The notes beneath the pieces were generated by a model. The model saw nothing but the letters and a program-made list of their open reading frames with translations, did not search any database and was not told the origin of the DNA. DNA of 22,406 bases. It comes from Syntrophorhabdaceae bacterium PtaU1.Bin034. Lineage in GTDB: Bacteria; Desulfobacterota_G; Syntrophorhabdia; Syntrophorhabdales; WCHB1-27. This document shows, piece after piece, positions 1 through 7,557 of the stretch. The position numbers and the translations under genes were made by a program. Location of the stretch: positions 1 to 22,406 of the forward strand of contig MVRP01000056.1 of NCBI GenBank assembly GCA_002067405.1. Direction: 5' to 3'. Position 1 is the first letter of the stretch; each line of letters begins with the position of its first letter.

Positions 1-154
1 CCGCGGGCGGGAGCATCCCTGCCATAACGTCCTCCGCGCCTACGGGTGCGTGGGTGCCGTAGTTCTCACCCGCATGGCAATCGGGACCAAGGTAAAGAAA
101 CACAAAAAAACCAACTACCATGTAAATCTGAATCGACCTACAACTGCTATTCAT
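1..154 (-). CDS. Exported protein N-terminus, SphA / phenol-MetA-like (partial)
   Basis: Minus-strand reading frame that starts at an ATG (152-154) and runs off the left edge, so only 51 residues are visible. GAGGAGGG lies a few bases upstream of the start, a good ribosome site. The first about 28 residues look like a signal peptide: a polar start, a hydrophobic stretch (MVVGFFVFLYLG) and a cleavage-like CHA site. The mature start reads GENYGTHAPVGAEDVMAGML followed by PP. This resembles the conserved N-terminal 'PxGxEdxmaGxlPP' block of SphA / MetA-pathway outer-membrane proteins often found beside aromatic or hydrophobic-acid catabolic genes. It lies 227 bp downstream of the thiolase on the same strand and could be the uptake porin of that cluster. 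The family call rests on a short motif and is moderately sure; the existence of a secreted protein gene is more certain. Confidence 0.6.
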   Translation of the reverse strand, partial: MNSSCRSIQIYMVVGFFVFLYLGPDCHAGENYGTHAPVGAEDVMAGMLPPA

Positions 155-381
155 GTTCCCTCCTCGTACTTACAGGCTTTGCTGGAAACCTTCTGTTGAT
201 TCTTGCTGCAACTTTCTTAAGTCAACCGTATGAACAACTCCTTGGCGTCTCAGGTTTTCAAGACCGGTCGACGTCCGACTTTCATTTTCTGATTGCTTTG
301 AATATCTCACGCATGCCGGGTCCATGCTGCAGTTGCGGACTCCGTGCCCGAGTTCGCCTGTTATGCGTCCTGACGCGCTCT
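155..381. other. Intergenic gap between thiolase and exported protein
   Basis: 227 bp on the downstream side of the thiolase stop. I see no convincing open frame, no strong hairpin with a T-run, and no clear -35/-10 pair for the exported-protein gene. A TTGACT at about -75 on the minus strand lacks a matching -10. The gene to the left could have its own weak promoter or be co-transcribed. Confidence 0.4.
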
Positions 382-1623
382 TCAGGCCTTTAAGATCGTA
401 ACGGACAGCGCCCCCTCAGCCCCCTCAATGCTCCCACCGTTGTTTTGAGCCAGTCCTACTTTGGCGCCCTGTACCTGACGCCTGCCCGCTCGACCCGTGA
501 GGTGCCAGTAAAGTTCTACGAGTTGACGAACACCTGTTGCGCCGATGGGATGTCCCTGCGATTCGAGACCTCCTGATACATTGATCGGTAATTTTCCCCC
601 TAATGTGCTGTGCCCTGCCTCGGCAAAAACCCCTCCTTCCCCTAGTGGACAGAACCCCAGTTCCTCGGTCGAATAAAGCTCGCCGAAGGCGGTGGCGTCG
701 TGAAGTTCGGCCAGATCAATGTCTTCGGGACCGACTCCTGCCCGTTCGTATGCCTTCTTCGCAAGACGGCTCAGCGTGCTCTCCGTGATTTTGCTACGAT
801 CTTCACCACTCGCTATCATGCAGGCCGCCACTTCGACGGAGTGACGGGCCCCAATCCTTCGGGCATATTCGTCGGAGCAGATCACCATGGCCGCTGCCCC
901 GTCGCCGATAGGCGAACACATAGGCGTCGTGAATGGCCATACCACCTCGGGCGCCTCAAGGACCTCTTCTATCGTTAACGAATTCTGGTATTGGGCGAGG
1001 GGGTTCATAGTGGAGTGATAGTGGTTCTTTGAGGCAATGACGGCTAACTGCCTCTGGGTGCTCTTGTACTTTTCCATATGCTCCAAAGCCAGAGAAGCGT
1101 AAAAATCCATAAAAATGGATCTCTCCCTGGATTTCTTTTTTTTCGCTCCACCTCTTTGCATCCCCTTTTTGACCCTTTCCTGCTGATTGGCGAAGTTCCT
1201 CGTGAGCTCTGGAAGGGCTTCCACATCCATACAGCCGCTGAACGCGGAGAGTACCCGGGTACGGTCGTCCAGATACATTTTTTCCATCCCCACAACCAGG
1301 GCCACATCCATCTCGCCCAACGCCACCAGCGCGCCTGCGCCATAAAGGGCAGTGGCCGAAGAGGCACACGCATTCTCAACGTTGACAACGGGTATACCGC
1401 CGATGCCCAGGGCCCTCAGCACAACCTGGCCCCGGACCGATTCCTGGCCCGTCAATACGCCCTGGGCGGCGTTGCCGACCCAGACGCCTTGAAGTGCCTC
1501 TTTGGCGACATCCGCATCGGCGAGTGCTCCGCTTATCGCTTCGGCAGCCAGCGACTTTAGGTTGCGCTCCGTATGTTTTCCGAACTTCGTTATGGCCCCT
1601 CCGATCATGAACACTCTGCGCAC
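382..1623 (-). CDS. Thiolase family protein (SCP-x / acetyl-CoA acetyltransferase-like)
   Basis: 413 residues. It should catalyse CoA-dependent cleavage (or Claisen condensation) of a 3-ketoacyl-CoA in the cytoplasm, the last step of the neighbouring acyl-CoA pathway. The nucleophilic Cys sits in NACASS (C86), the HD pair at 308-309, and the GHPIGATG block with the catalytic His at 357-364. The C-terminal motif, which carries Cys in classical thiolases, reads QNNGG here (393-397), a pattern seen in SCP-x and lipid-transfer-type thiolases. A Lys-rich stretch (160-166) sits in the loop domain. The start is GTG at 1621-1623 with AAGGAGG six bases upstream; an ATG five codons later is less well placed. 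It lies 48 bp downstream of the nitroreductase and is the last complete gene of the minus-strand cluster. Substrate unknown. Confidence 0.88.
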   Translation of the reverse strand: MRRVFMIGGAITKFGKHTERNLKSLAAEAISGALADADVAKEALQGVWVGNAAQGVLTGQESVRGQVVLRALGIGGIPVVNVENACASSATALYGAGALVALGEMDVALVVGMEKMYLDDRTRVLSAFSGCMDVEALPELTRNFANQQERVKKGMQRGGAKKKKSRERSIFMDFYASLALEHMEKYKSTQRQLAVIASKNHYHSTMNPLAQYQNSLTIEEVLEAPEVVWPFTTPMCSPIGDGAAAMVICSDEYARRIGARHSVEVAACMIASGEDRSKITESTLSRLAKKAYERAGVGPEDIDLAELHDATAFGELYSTEELGFCPLGEGGVFAEAGHSTLGGKLPINVSGGLESQGHPIGATGVRQLVELYWHLTGRAGRRQVQGAKVGLAQNNGGSIEGAEGALSVTILKA

Positions 1624-1671
1624 GTGAACCTCCTTTTTCGTATTGGAAACCTGATCATTCCGTATTTTGTC

Positions 1672-2685
1672 CTACTGTTCCTCGCCCTCTGCCCCCGGCC
1701 CGAACCATGTGACCGGCCGCGAATGGCGGGCCACCGTCCCTTGCTGCTTGAACGAAGGGTACCCAATGCATAAGGTGGTCTGGATCACCCACAATGGATC
1801 AGGGAAGCCGAGCTTCAATTTCAGCTCGGGAATGAAGTTCAAGGCCGTGCCGAAGTTGCACCACACCGCACCGAGGCCGAGGGCCATGGCCGCCAGGTTC
1901 ATATTCTGCCCGCAAATTCCGGCGTGCAGTTCGGGAAAGGACATCCTAGTATTGGACCCGACAATGATGATGACCGGTGCGTTCATAAAGACGGGAAGTT
2001 CTTTCTTCGCAACGCACGCGATCCCCCGCTGGACCCGGGGGTCGAAAACTGCCGCAGGCAATTGCTTATAAAGGCCCATTGCCGCCTCGTCATTTTGAAA
2101 GGCCGGAGCCATATTGGCCCAGAACATCTGACATGCGTTTTCGAGTTCGTCATGAAACCCCGGGTCGGTTATCACTGTGAATTTCCACGGTTGTGCGTTG
2201 GCTGCGCTCGGCGCGAAGCGCCCCGCTTCAAGAATACGTCGTATGAGGTGCGGAGACACGGGGTCCTTCCTGAAGTTCCTCACGCTTCTGCGCTCCATGA
2301 TGGTCCGTTCCATCTCCGTCCATGAGGCCGGGTTGCCCTGCCCATCTCGTGGTTCAAGCGGCGGCCTCACCGGGGGAAAGTCCGTATCGAAGAAGCCGCC
2401 CCGTACCGAAAAAGTCTGTTCAACGGACACGGCGCCTTCAGGGCACGCGATCATACAGTTGAAACAGGAAAAACAAGTGTATTCCTTCTTCATCATGGGC
2501 ACTCTGTCTTTATCCATCTCCCAACACTTCATGGGACAATTCGTGACGCAAAGCCCGCAATGCTTGCACTTCTCCGGATCGGCCTTCATAATGCCGTTCA
2601 TGACGCCTATGGGATGGATAATCGCCTTAATATCCTCCGGCGACAGCTCGTTGCCTGCCACGTTTTCCTCATCAAGGTTACTCAT
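1672..2685 (-). CDS. Ferredoxin-nitroreductase fusion flavoprotein
   Basis: 337 residues. An N-terminal 2x[4Fe-4S] ferredoxin module has cysteines at 40, 43, 46, 50 and at 71, 74, 77, 81. It is followed from about residue 125 by a nitroreductase-family FMN domain starting MERRSVRNF (typical FMN phosphate-binding Arg/Ser) and containing the APSAANAQPWKF block. Nitroreductase-fold enzymes move electrons from NAD(P)H or ferredoxin to an organic acceptor. The fused ferredoxin suggests use of low-potential ferredoxin electrons, or their delivery to ferredoxin, in an anaerobe. The start ATG is preceded by AGGAGG. It sits between the SDR and thiolase genes on the same strand, so it is probably the redox partner of this acyl-CoA pathway. 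Domain calls are firm; the substrate is not known, and real nitro-reduction is unlikely to be its role. Confidence 0.88.
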   Translation of the reverse strand: MSNLDEENVAGNELSPEDIKAIIHPIGVMNGIMKADPEKCKHCGLCVTNCPMKCWEMDKDRVPMMKKEYTCFSCFNCMIACPEGAVSVEQTFSVRGGFFDTDFPPVRPPLEPRDGQGNPASWTEMERTIMERRSVRNFRKDPVSPHLIRRILEAGRFAPSAANAQPWKFTVITDPGFHDELENACQMFWANMAPAFQNDEAAMGLYKQLPAAVFDPRVQRGIACVAKKELPVFMNAPVIIIVGSNTRMSFPELHAGICGQNMNLAAMALGLGAVWCNFGTALNFIPELKLKLGFPDPLWVIQTTLCIGYPSFKQQGTVARHSRPVTWFGPGAEGEEQ

Positions 2686-2779
2686 GTTGTTCCTCCTGAT
2701 ATTCGTTGTCTTCCAGTTTCATGTGCCGCTCGGACGTTTTTTCTTATTTTCTCTTTGTGAGGAAAGACCAAAACGACCC

Positions 2780-3589
2780 TTACCACATGGTCTGACCTCC
2801 GTCGATGACCAGGGCCTGACCGGAGGCATTGTCCGCTTTGCAGAAATACGCTACTGCTTCGCCGATGTCCTCCGGTTGCTGCGGCCTCCCCAGGGGCATG
2901 GATGTCTTTGCAATCGTCTCAACAACCTGAGAAGGATCGACTCCCAAGATAGGTGCGTTTACCACAATGCCCGAGCCGATGACCTCTTGGGCCACTGCCT
3001 TTGTGAACCCCATGATGCCCGCTTTGGCGGCAGAATAGGCAGGCACAACGGGCGCGCCGTGTATACCGCAGACGGATGACATGTTAATGATCTTGCCCGT
3101 CCTTTTTGGCTCCATGATTTTTAACGCCTCTCTGGTACAGTAGAAGGTGCCGTTAAGGTGAACGTTTAGCGTTACGTGCCATCATTCATCTTCGAAGGAG
3201 GAAGTCACCTTCATCGATTCCTGCATTTTTCCCGTTTCCATCACCTCGGTCGTGGCTTTAAGGGCAACGTCATTGGACAGTTTCTGATAGGCTGGCCACG
3301 ATGAGGGGATGGCAATACCGGCGTTGTTGACGAGAATATCGATCGTGCCGTAGGCTGCCTGCAGTTTCTCGAACATCCCTCTCACTTCGGCTGAGTTTCC
3401 CACATCCGCCTGTAAGGCCAATCCGCTTGCCCCAAGTCCTTTTAGCAGTGCGAGGGTGTCATCGATGCCTTTTGCACTGATGTCGTTTATCCCGATTCGT
3501 GCCCCTTCTTTGGCCAGATGAACCGCAATGGCCCTGCCCAGACCACTCCCCGCTCCGGTAACCAAAGCAACCCTGTCTTTCAGCTTCAC
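2780..3589 (-). pseudogene. Short-chain dehydrogenase/reductase interrupted by an in-frame TGA
   Basis: The frame encodes a full SDR of about 269 codons but is split by one TGA at 3182-3184. The upstream part (3182-3589, GTG start, AAGGAGG upstream) has the NAD(P)-binding TGAGSGLG and NNAG motifs. The downstream part (2780-3181, same frame) continues WHVTLNVHLNGTFYC, then the catalytic Ser (NMSS) and YSAAK. Protein similarity to SDRs runs straight through the stop, with no frameshift. The local bases GAATGATGG look like a 3-bp ATG duplication of an ancestral GAATGG (Glu-Trp), which would create the TGA. About 43 residues separate NNAG from the stop, longer than the usual SDR loop. If intact it would oxidise a 3-hydroxyacyl-CoA or alcohol in the pathway. 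Alternatives are a sequencing error, stop readthrough or selenocysteine. I favour a recent nonsense lesion or an error. Confidence 0.8.
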
Positions 3590-3704
3590 AAATTATCCCT
3601 CCTTCTTCTGACCCTACTTGTAGCATTCATCCCCCGTCTCAAGCGGTCCAAAACGCAACTGCTACCCTGATCGATAAAGCTTCGCGATTCCCAAACTCCG
3701 CGCA

Positions 3705-5309
3705 CTATCGCTCGACTTTGATCCCTGCCTTCTCCCTGTCCCACGTGGCAGCGGTAATGCCCACCTCCCTCAGTTTTGCCTTCTGGACCTTTTCATTTGC
3801 TGTCCTGGGAAGAGCGTCAACATATTCCACGTACCGCGGAACGGCAAAATAGGGCATCCGGTCCACACAATAGGCGAGCAGTTCTTCCGGAGGAAGCACT
3901 TCACCCTCCTTTAGCACCACGACGATCTTGACTTCGTCCTCCGAGAGTTCCGACTTCACTCCGATAGCGGCTGATGAGCCCACCTTGGGATGTGAGTTGA
4001 CAACGTCTTCGATTTCTGAGGATGAGATATTTTCCCCTCTTCTCCTTATGTAGTCCTTTATACGGTCCTTAAAGAAGACATACCCGTCCTCATCCATGTA
4101 TCCTGCATCACCGGTGTGGCAGAAGTGGTTCCGAAAGAGTTCGACGGTCTTGTCAGGCATATTGACGTATCCCGGCGTCATGGCCCACGGGACCTTGCCT
4201 CGCGCCACGATCTCCCCAACAGTCCCCGGAGCCACAGGATAGTCGTTCTCGTCGACGATGCGCACTTCAAAGGTCTTGGTCTCCTTCCCGCAAGAGCCGA
4301 TCTTCGGCGCATCGTAGGGGTTATAGGTAATAATCGCTGTTTCCGTAAGACCGTACCCCTCGACCACCTTCAGGTTGTATCGGGTTTCGAACTCCTTGTA
4401 TATCTGCGGCGGCATGGGAAACGCCGCGCATACCCGGACCGGATTGTCGTTATCGTCTGCCTTTCTTGGCTGGCCGAAAAGGAAATTGCCGATTGCCCCG
4501 AGGGAGTTGAAGATTGTGACCTTATGTCTCCTTATTTGGTCCCAGAACCGGCTTGCGCTGAACCGCTCGTAAATGACTGCCTTGGCACCCAAGAGGAGGG
4601 CCGGGTAGATGCACAGGAACCGCGCATTGCCGTGGAAAAGGGGCAGGCACGTAAAGAGGACGTCGTCAGGCACCGCCCGAAGCGCTTCAATATAATCCGA
4701 AGCACCCAGATAAATTTGCGTGTGCACCTGCAAGACGCCTTTTGCCGCACCTGTGGTACCCGAAGTGTAGATGATGACGAAAGGATCACTTGCCTTCACA
4801 TGGACCTTGGGCCTTTTTAGGGAAGCCTCGACAAGGGCCTTGAGGCCTGAGATTTCGAACTTGAGGTCCAGTCCTTTCGGGTCGGTGGTCTTCGGCCACA
4901 CAATGACCTTTTTCAAACCCGACACCTCGTTCTCGATAAACTTCAACCTTTCGATCAATCTGCTATCAATCACGATTGCCTTAGCGCCTGAACTGTTAAT
5001 GATGTGAGAAAGAAAAGTTCCTTTATTAGCGAGATTGATCGGAACGTCTATAATTCCCGCCTTGGCCGCACCGAACCAGAGGTATACCGATTCGGGAGAG
5101 TTGGGAATGAATGTGGCAAGTACGTCGCCTTTCCTTAGACCCAACGAGAGGAGTCCGTTGGCGACCCTGTTGCTGATTTCGTCGCATGCCTTGAAGGTAA
5201 CCGTACTTCCGTCTTCGAATTCAAGAAACGTTTGGTCCCCGCACGCAGTTGCCCTGTCTTCGAGGATGTGTCCTAAAGTCTGTTCGGAGAATGGATAGGT
5301 CTTGATCAT
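3705..5309 (-). CDS. Acyl-CoA ligase (AMP-forming, CaiC-like)
   Basis: 534 residues, ANL superfamily. It activates a carboxylic acid to its CoA thioester using ATP, giving AMP and PPi. Visible core motifs are the P-loop YTSGTTGAAKG (181-191), YGLTE (319-323), HTGD (398-401), the hinge region KDRIKDYIRRRGENISSSEIE (about 414-434, DR and K at the domain hinge) and a C-terminal Lys in NEKVQKAKLRE (K510 probable catalytic Lys). Length is normal for the family. The sequence is nearest in style to crotonobetaine/carnitine-CoA ligases and cyclohexanecarboxylate-type ligases, but I cannot name the acid. It starts at ATG with GAGGGA upstream and lies 24 bp after the acyl-CoA dehydrogenase stop, so the two are surely one transcript. 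It would supply the CoA substrate for that dehydrogenase. Confidence 0.88.
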   Translation of the reverse strand: MIKTYPFSEQTLGHILEDRATACGDQTFLEFEDGSTVTFKACDEISNRVANGLLSLGLRKGDVLATFIPNSPESVYLWFGAAKAGIIDVPINLANKGTFLSHIINSSGAKAIVIDSRLIERLKFIENEVSGLKKVIVWPKTTDPKGLDLKFEISGLKALVEASLKRPKVHVKASDPFVIIYTSGTTGAAKGVLQVHTQIYLGASDYIEALRAVPDDVLFTCLPLFHGNARFLCIYPALLLGAKAVIYERFSASRFWDQIRRHKVTIFNSLGAIGNFLFGQPRKADDNDNPVRVCAAFPMPPQIYKEFETRYNLKVVEGYGLTETAIITYNPYDAPKIGSCGKETKTFEVRIVDENDYPVAPGTVGEIVARGKVPWAMTPGYVNMPDKTVELFRNHFCHTGDAGYMDEDGYVFFKDRIKDYIRRRGENISSSEIEDVVNSHPKVGSSAAIGVKSELSEDEVKIVVVLKEGEVLPPEELLAYCVDRMPYFAVPRYVEYVDALPRTANEKVQKAKLREVGITAATWDREKAGIKVER

Positions 5310-5333
5310 GTATCCCTCGTCTTGTTTTTTTCA

Positions 5334-6584
5334 TTAGAGCGGCCAGGGATAATTCTTCGCTATCATGGCTCCCCCGGAAACAGAGAGGGAGTCGCTTGAG
5401 CCATCGCAAATAGATGTCATCCTCGCGTCCCTGAACAGCTTTCCCGGCAGATACTCTGTTGTTATCCCGTTCGCCCCGAAGACTTGAACCGCATCACTCG
5501 CGACTTCCAGCGCACACGCGCTTGCATAGTTCTTTGCGGCGATACCGTATTCGAGGTGCGGCCGGGGAGACGTTCTGTTGTAAACGAAGGCGGAAAGGAC
5601 GAGTTGTCGCGCTGATTCCACTTTTTGATACATCTGAAAGAGTTTTCCCTGAATGAAGCTGTGTTCGACCAGTAGGTTCCCTCCCTGTCTGCGTTTCTTT
5701 GCATAATCCAGGGCTTCCTCGAAGGCCGCCCGCGCAAGCCCGACACACCAGGTTGCCACCTGTGACGTGGAGCCGGAAAGCCACCCTTCCAAAGCAGCCT
5801 TATAATATTCCGGACCCACGAGCATGTTGTTTCTTGGAATGCGAACGTCGTCGAAGAATATCTCGCCCTGGTTGAAATCTCGGGCACCGATCTTGCTGAG
5901 AGGCGTTCCTCTCGTTACTCCCCGCTGATCGAGAGAAAAAACGAAAATCCCGTTCCCGGCGTTACCTTTCGACTCGTCCACGTTACACATTAAGAGGCAA
6001 TGCCGGGCGATCGTCCCCGCAGACACCCAAGCAGCCTTCTGACCGGTGATCACATATTCGTTCCCGTCAAGGCGCGCCTTGCACTGCGGCTTCGCTGTCG
6101 TATCCTCGAAGGACGGTAAGGCCACTGTCAGTCCGTCCGATCCAATATCGGGTTCCGTGATAGCCCAGCACCCGATCAGGCTCCCATCTGCGCATTCCGT
6201 ATACGGGAGGACGAATTCCTTTATGAGTTCTTCGTTTTGCGGTTGAAACAGCATCACCGCCAGGGCCGGAAGGCAAAGTTGCGTGGTCAGCGCCAGACCG
6301 AAGCTACCCCAACCCAGCTCCTCATTCACCAGATACTGCTGAAACGGTGTGAGATTTAGCCCTCCAACCTCTTCAGGAAATGCGATTTTGTGATAACCAA
6401 GCTCATACGCGGTACGCATGTAGGACCAGAACCGGGAACCGGGCGCGATGACCGCCTCTGGACTCATTTGGTCCAGTTCCTGCGCAATCGGACGCATCAC
6501 GTTTCTTGCCACTTCCCTCACAGAGTGCGCCAGGTCAGAATCTTCCTTTGTGAAACCAGTAGGATTTGCCCAAAGATAACTCAT
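5334..6584 (-). CDS. Acyl-CoA dehydrogenase with Asp at the catalytic-base position
   Basis: 416 residues, FAD-dependent acyl-CoA dehydrogenase fold. It should abstract the alpha proton and pass a beta hydride to FAD, making an enoyl-CoA, with electrons going to ETF. Seen are the WAITEPDIGSD signature (140-150), the QVFGANG block (367-373) and the C-terminal PGKLFRDARMTSICDGSSD. In medium-chain enzymes the last block reads YEGTS with the catalytic Glu; here the aligned residue is Asp (D404). A shorter base is unusual and is reported in some alicyclic-acid (cyclohexane/cyclohexene carboxyl-CoA) dehydrogenases, which would fit this cluster, but that link is inference. ATG start with AGGGGGAG upstream. 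First gene of the catabolic operon, preceded by two TetR-type operators. Confidence 0.88.
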   Translation of the reverse strand: MSYLWANPTGFTKEDSDLAHSVREVARNVMRPIAQELDQMSPEAVIAPGSRFWSYMRTAYELGYHKIAFPEEVGGLNLTPFQQYLVNEELGWGSFGLALTTQLCLPALAVMLFQPQNEELIKEFVLPYTECADGSLIGCWAITEPDIGSDGLTVALPSFEDTTAKPQCKARLDGNEYVITGQKAAWVSAGTIARHCLLMCNVDESKGNAGNGIFVFSLDQRGVTRGTPLSKIGARDFNQGEIFFDDVRIPRNNMLVGPEYYKAALEGWLSGSTSQVATWCVGLARAAFEEALDYAKKRRQGGNLLVEHSFIQGKLFQMYQKVESARQLVLSAFVYNRTSPRPHLEYGIAAKNYASACALEVASDAVQVFGANGITTEYLPGKLFRDARMTSICDGSSDSLSVSGGAMIAKNYPWPL

Positions 6585-6699
6585 AACTCCCCCTTAATTT
6601 AGATTTCCGAACCTCGAGTTCGGTGTGAAGCCCCTTTTTAGATGCCTGCTGTCACTGCCCCAAGGCCTGTAGACACGTCATCACTTAACTACATTTAAC

Positions 6700-6714
6700 A
6701 ACCGGCCAGCCGGT
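6700..6714. promoter_or_regulatory. TetR-family operator, copy 1
   Basis: AACCGGCCAGCCGGT, a near-perfect palindrome (ACCGGC-CA-GCCGGT). The same 15 bases recur at 6812-6826 and 7526-7540 and I noticed them nowhere else in the window. It lies 116 bp before the acyl-CoA dehydrogenase start, within a plausible promoter spacer. Confidence 0.75.
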
Positions 6715-6810
6715 CCTTTAACCGCCAAGTCTTCGGCATTTTCTCGTGTCCCTGACGCTCTATCTTTCCCTTTTGCTTTGCTGATGAATTCTTCTGCTCT
6801 AAGAAATAGA

Positions 6811-6828
6811 CAACCGGCCAGCCGGTTG
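6811..6828. promoter_or_regulatory. TetR-family operator, copy 2
   Basis: Longest palindrome of the three: CAACCGGC-CA-GCCGGTTG with 8-bp perfect arms. It shares 17 identical bases with copy 1 (ACAACCGGCCAGCCGGT), 112 bp away. Located between the TetR stop and copy 1; it may serve a second promoter or loop with copy 1. Confidence 0.75.
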
Positions 6829-6880
6829 GTTCACCATCCAAACAATTGCGCCTATCACCAGGCATACCTCCTAAGGGGTT

Positions 6881-7501
6881 TTACCCTTCGCCTCTGTTCG
6901 GCGAGATGCCCTCAATACCGCTCACGAAAATGTTGTAGATAATGTCCGATAACTGTCCCGCAGAAATGGGGCCTTTAGGATTGTACCATGTAAAAACCCA
7001 TGTACACATGCCCATAAGAACAAAGGCAATCGTAGTCAGCTCGTCCGCCTTGAGCTTTCCCCCGAAAAACTCATTCAGCGCGTCGACGGTAAGTTCAAGG
7101 TATCTCCTTTGTTTTCGTCCTATCGCCTTAAGATTTTCATCCGGAAGAAGTCTGAGGTCATAAAGCAAGGTCTTCGCTGCACTCGGTTCCACCACGTAAT
7201 GTTCTACGATGTGTTCTACGATCGTCCGAAGTCTGGAGCGGCTATCTGTCACTGCCTTCAGATCTTCTTCCAACCCTGAGATCCCTTTTTCCATAAAGCC
7301 GTCCAGGATAGAATAGAGCACTTCGTCCTTTGTCGCAAAATAGTGGTAAATTCCTCCCTTACTCAAATTAGCTGCATCGGCAATATCCTTCAGGCTTGTT
7401 TCCACATAACTTTTGCGACTAAACAAATCAGCCGCCTTTCTTTCTATGAAAGCCCGTTTGTCTTCACTTACAGTTTCGGATGTCTTCCGCTTCTGACCCA
7501 C
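6881..7501 (-). CDS. TetR/AcrR-family transcriptional repressor
   Basis: 206 residues, usual TetR length. The N-terminal helix-turn-helix is clear (IADAANLSKGGIYHYFATKDEVLYSIL, about residues 41-67), with the family's typical G-[IL]-Y-[HY]-[YH]-F recognition helix. The C-terminal ligand-binding part is all-helical and variable. Start is GTG (7499-7501) with AGGAG eight bases upstream. It is followed by the acyl-CoA dehydrogenase operon on the same strand, and identical operator palindromes lie in front of both, so it probably represses itself and the operon and is released by an acyl-CoA or acid from the pathway. The ligand is not deducible from sequence. Confidence 0.92.
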   Translation of the reverse strand: MGQKRKTSETVSEDKRAFIERKAADLFSRKSYVETSLKDIADAANLSKGGIYHYFATKDEVLYSILDGFMEKGISGLEEDLKAVTDSRSRLRTIVEHIVEHYVVEPSAAKTLLYDLRLLPDENLKAIGRKQRRYLELTVDALNEFFGGKLKADELTTIAFVLMGMCTWVFTWYNPKGPISAGQLSDIIYNIFVSGIEGISPNRGEG

Positions 7502-7525
7502 GCCTTAATCTCCTGCATTTATCAA

Positions 7526-7540
7526 AACCGGCCAGCCGGT
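7526..7540. promoter_or_regulatory. TetR-family operator, copy 3 (autoregulatory)
   Basis: AACCGGCCAGCCGGT, identical over 15 bp to copies 1 and 2. It is 25 bp upstream of the TetR GTG start and just downstream of the predicted promoter, the usual place for autorepression. Confidence 0.75.
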
Positions 7541-7557
7541 CGGTCTATCTCTGACAT

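Larger units (their letters stand above)
6585..6880 (-). promoter_or_regulatory. Control region of the acyl-CoA operon
   Basis: 296 bp with no gene, between the TetR stop and the acyl-CoA dehydrogenase start. It contains two copies of the TetR-type operator (listed separately). On the minus strand TTAAAG and TTAAAT hexamers flank the downstream operator with a 17-bp spacing, so that operator would lie inside the promoter spacer and block RNA polymerase when bound. The hexamers match consensus only in part, so the exact promoter is uncertain. Confidence 0.45.

Noticed and set aside
46..393. Plus-strand open frame of 115 codons at the left edge
   Set aside because: It overlaps the signal-peptide gene on the other strand, has no ribosome site, and its protein is low-complexity and unlike any family.
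3160..3180. TGGCACG-like sigma-54 -24 element on the minus strand
   Set aside because: It lies inside the dehydrogenase gene, and the matching TTGCW -12 element is missing.
3118..3184. Possible selenocysteine insertion (SECIS) hairpin after the SDR TGA
   Set aside because: No stable stem with a G-rich apical loop at the expected distance was found, and the position is not catalytic in SDRs.
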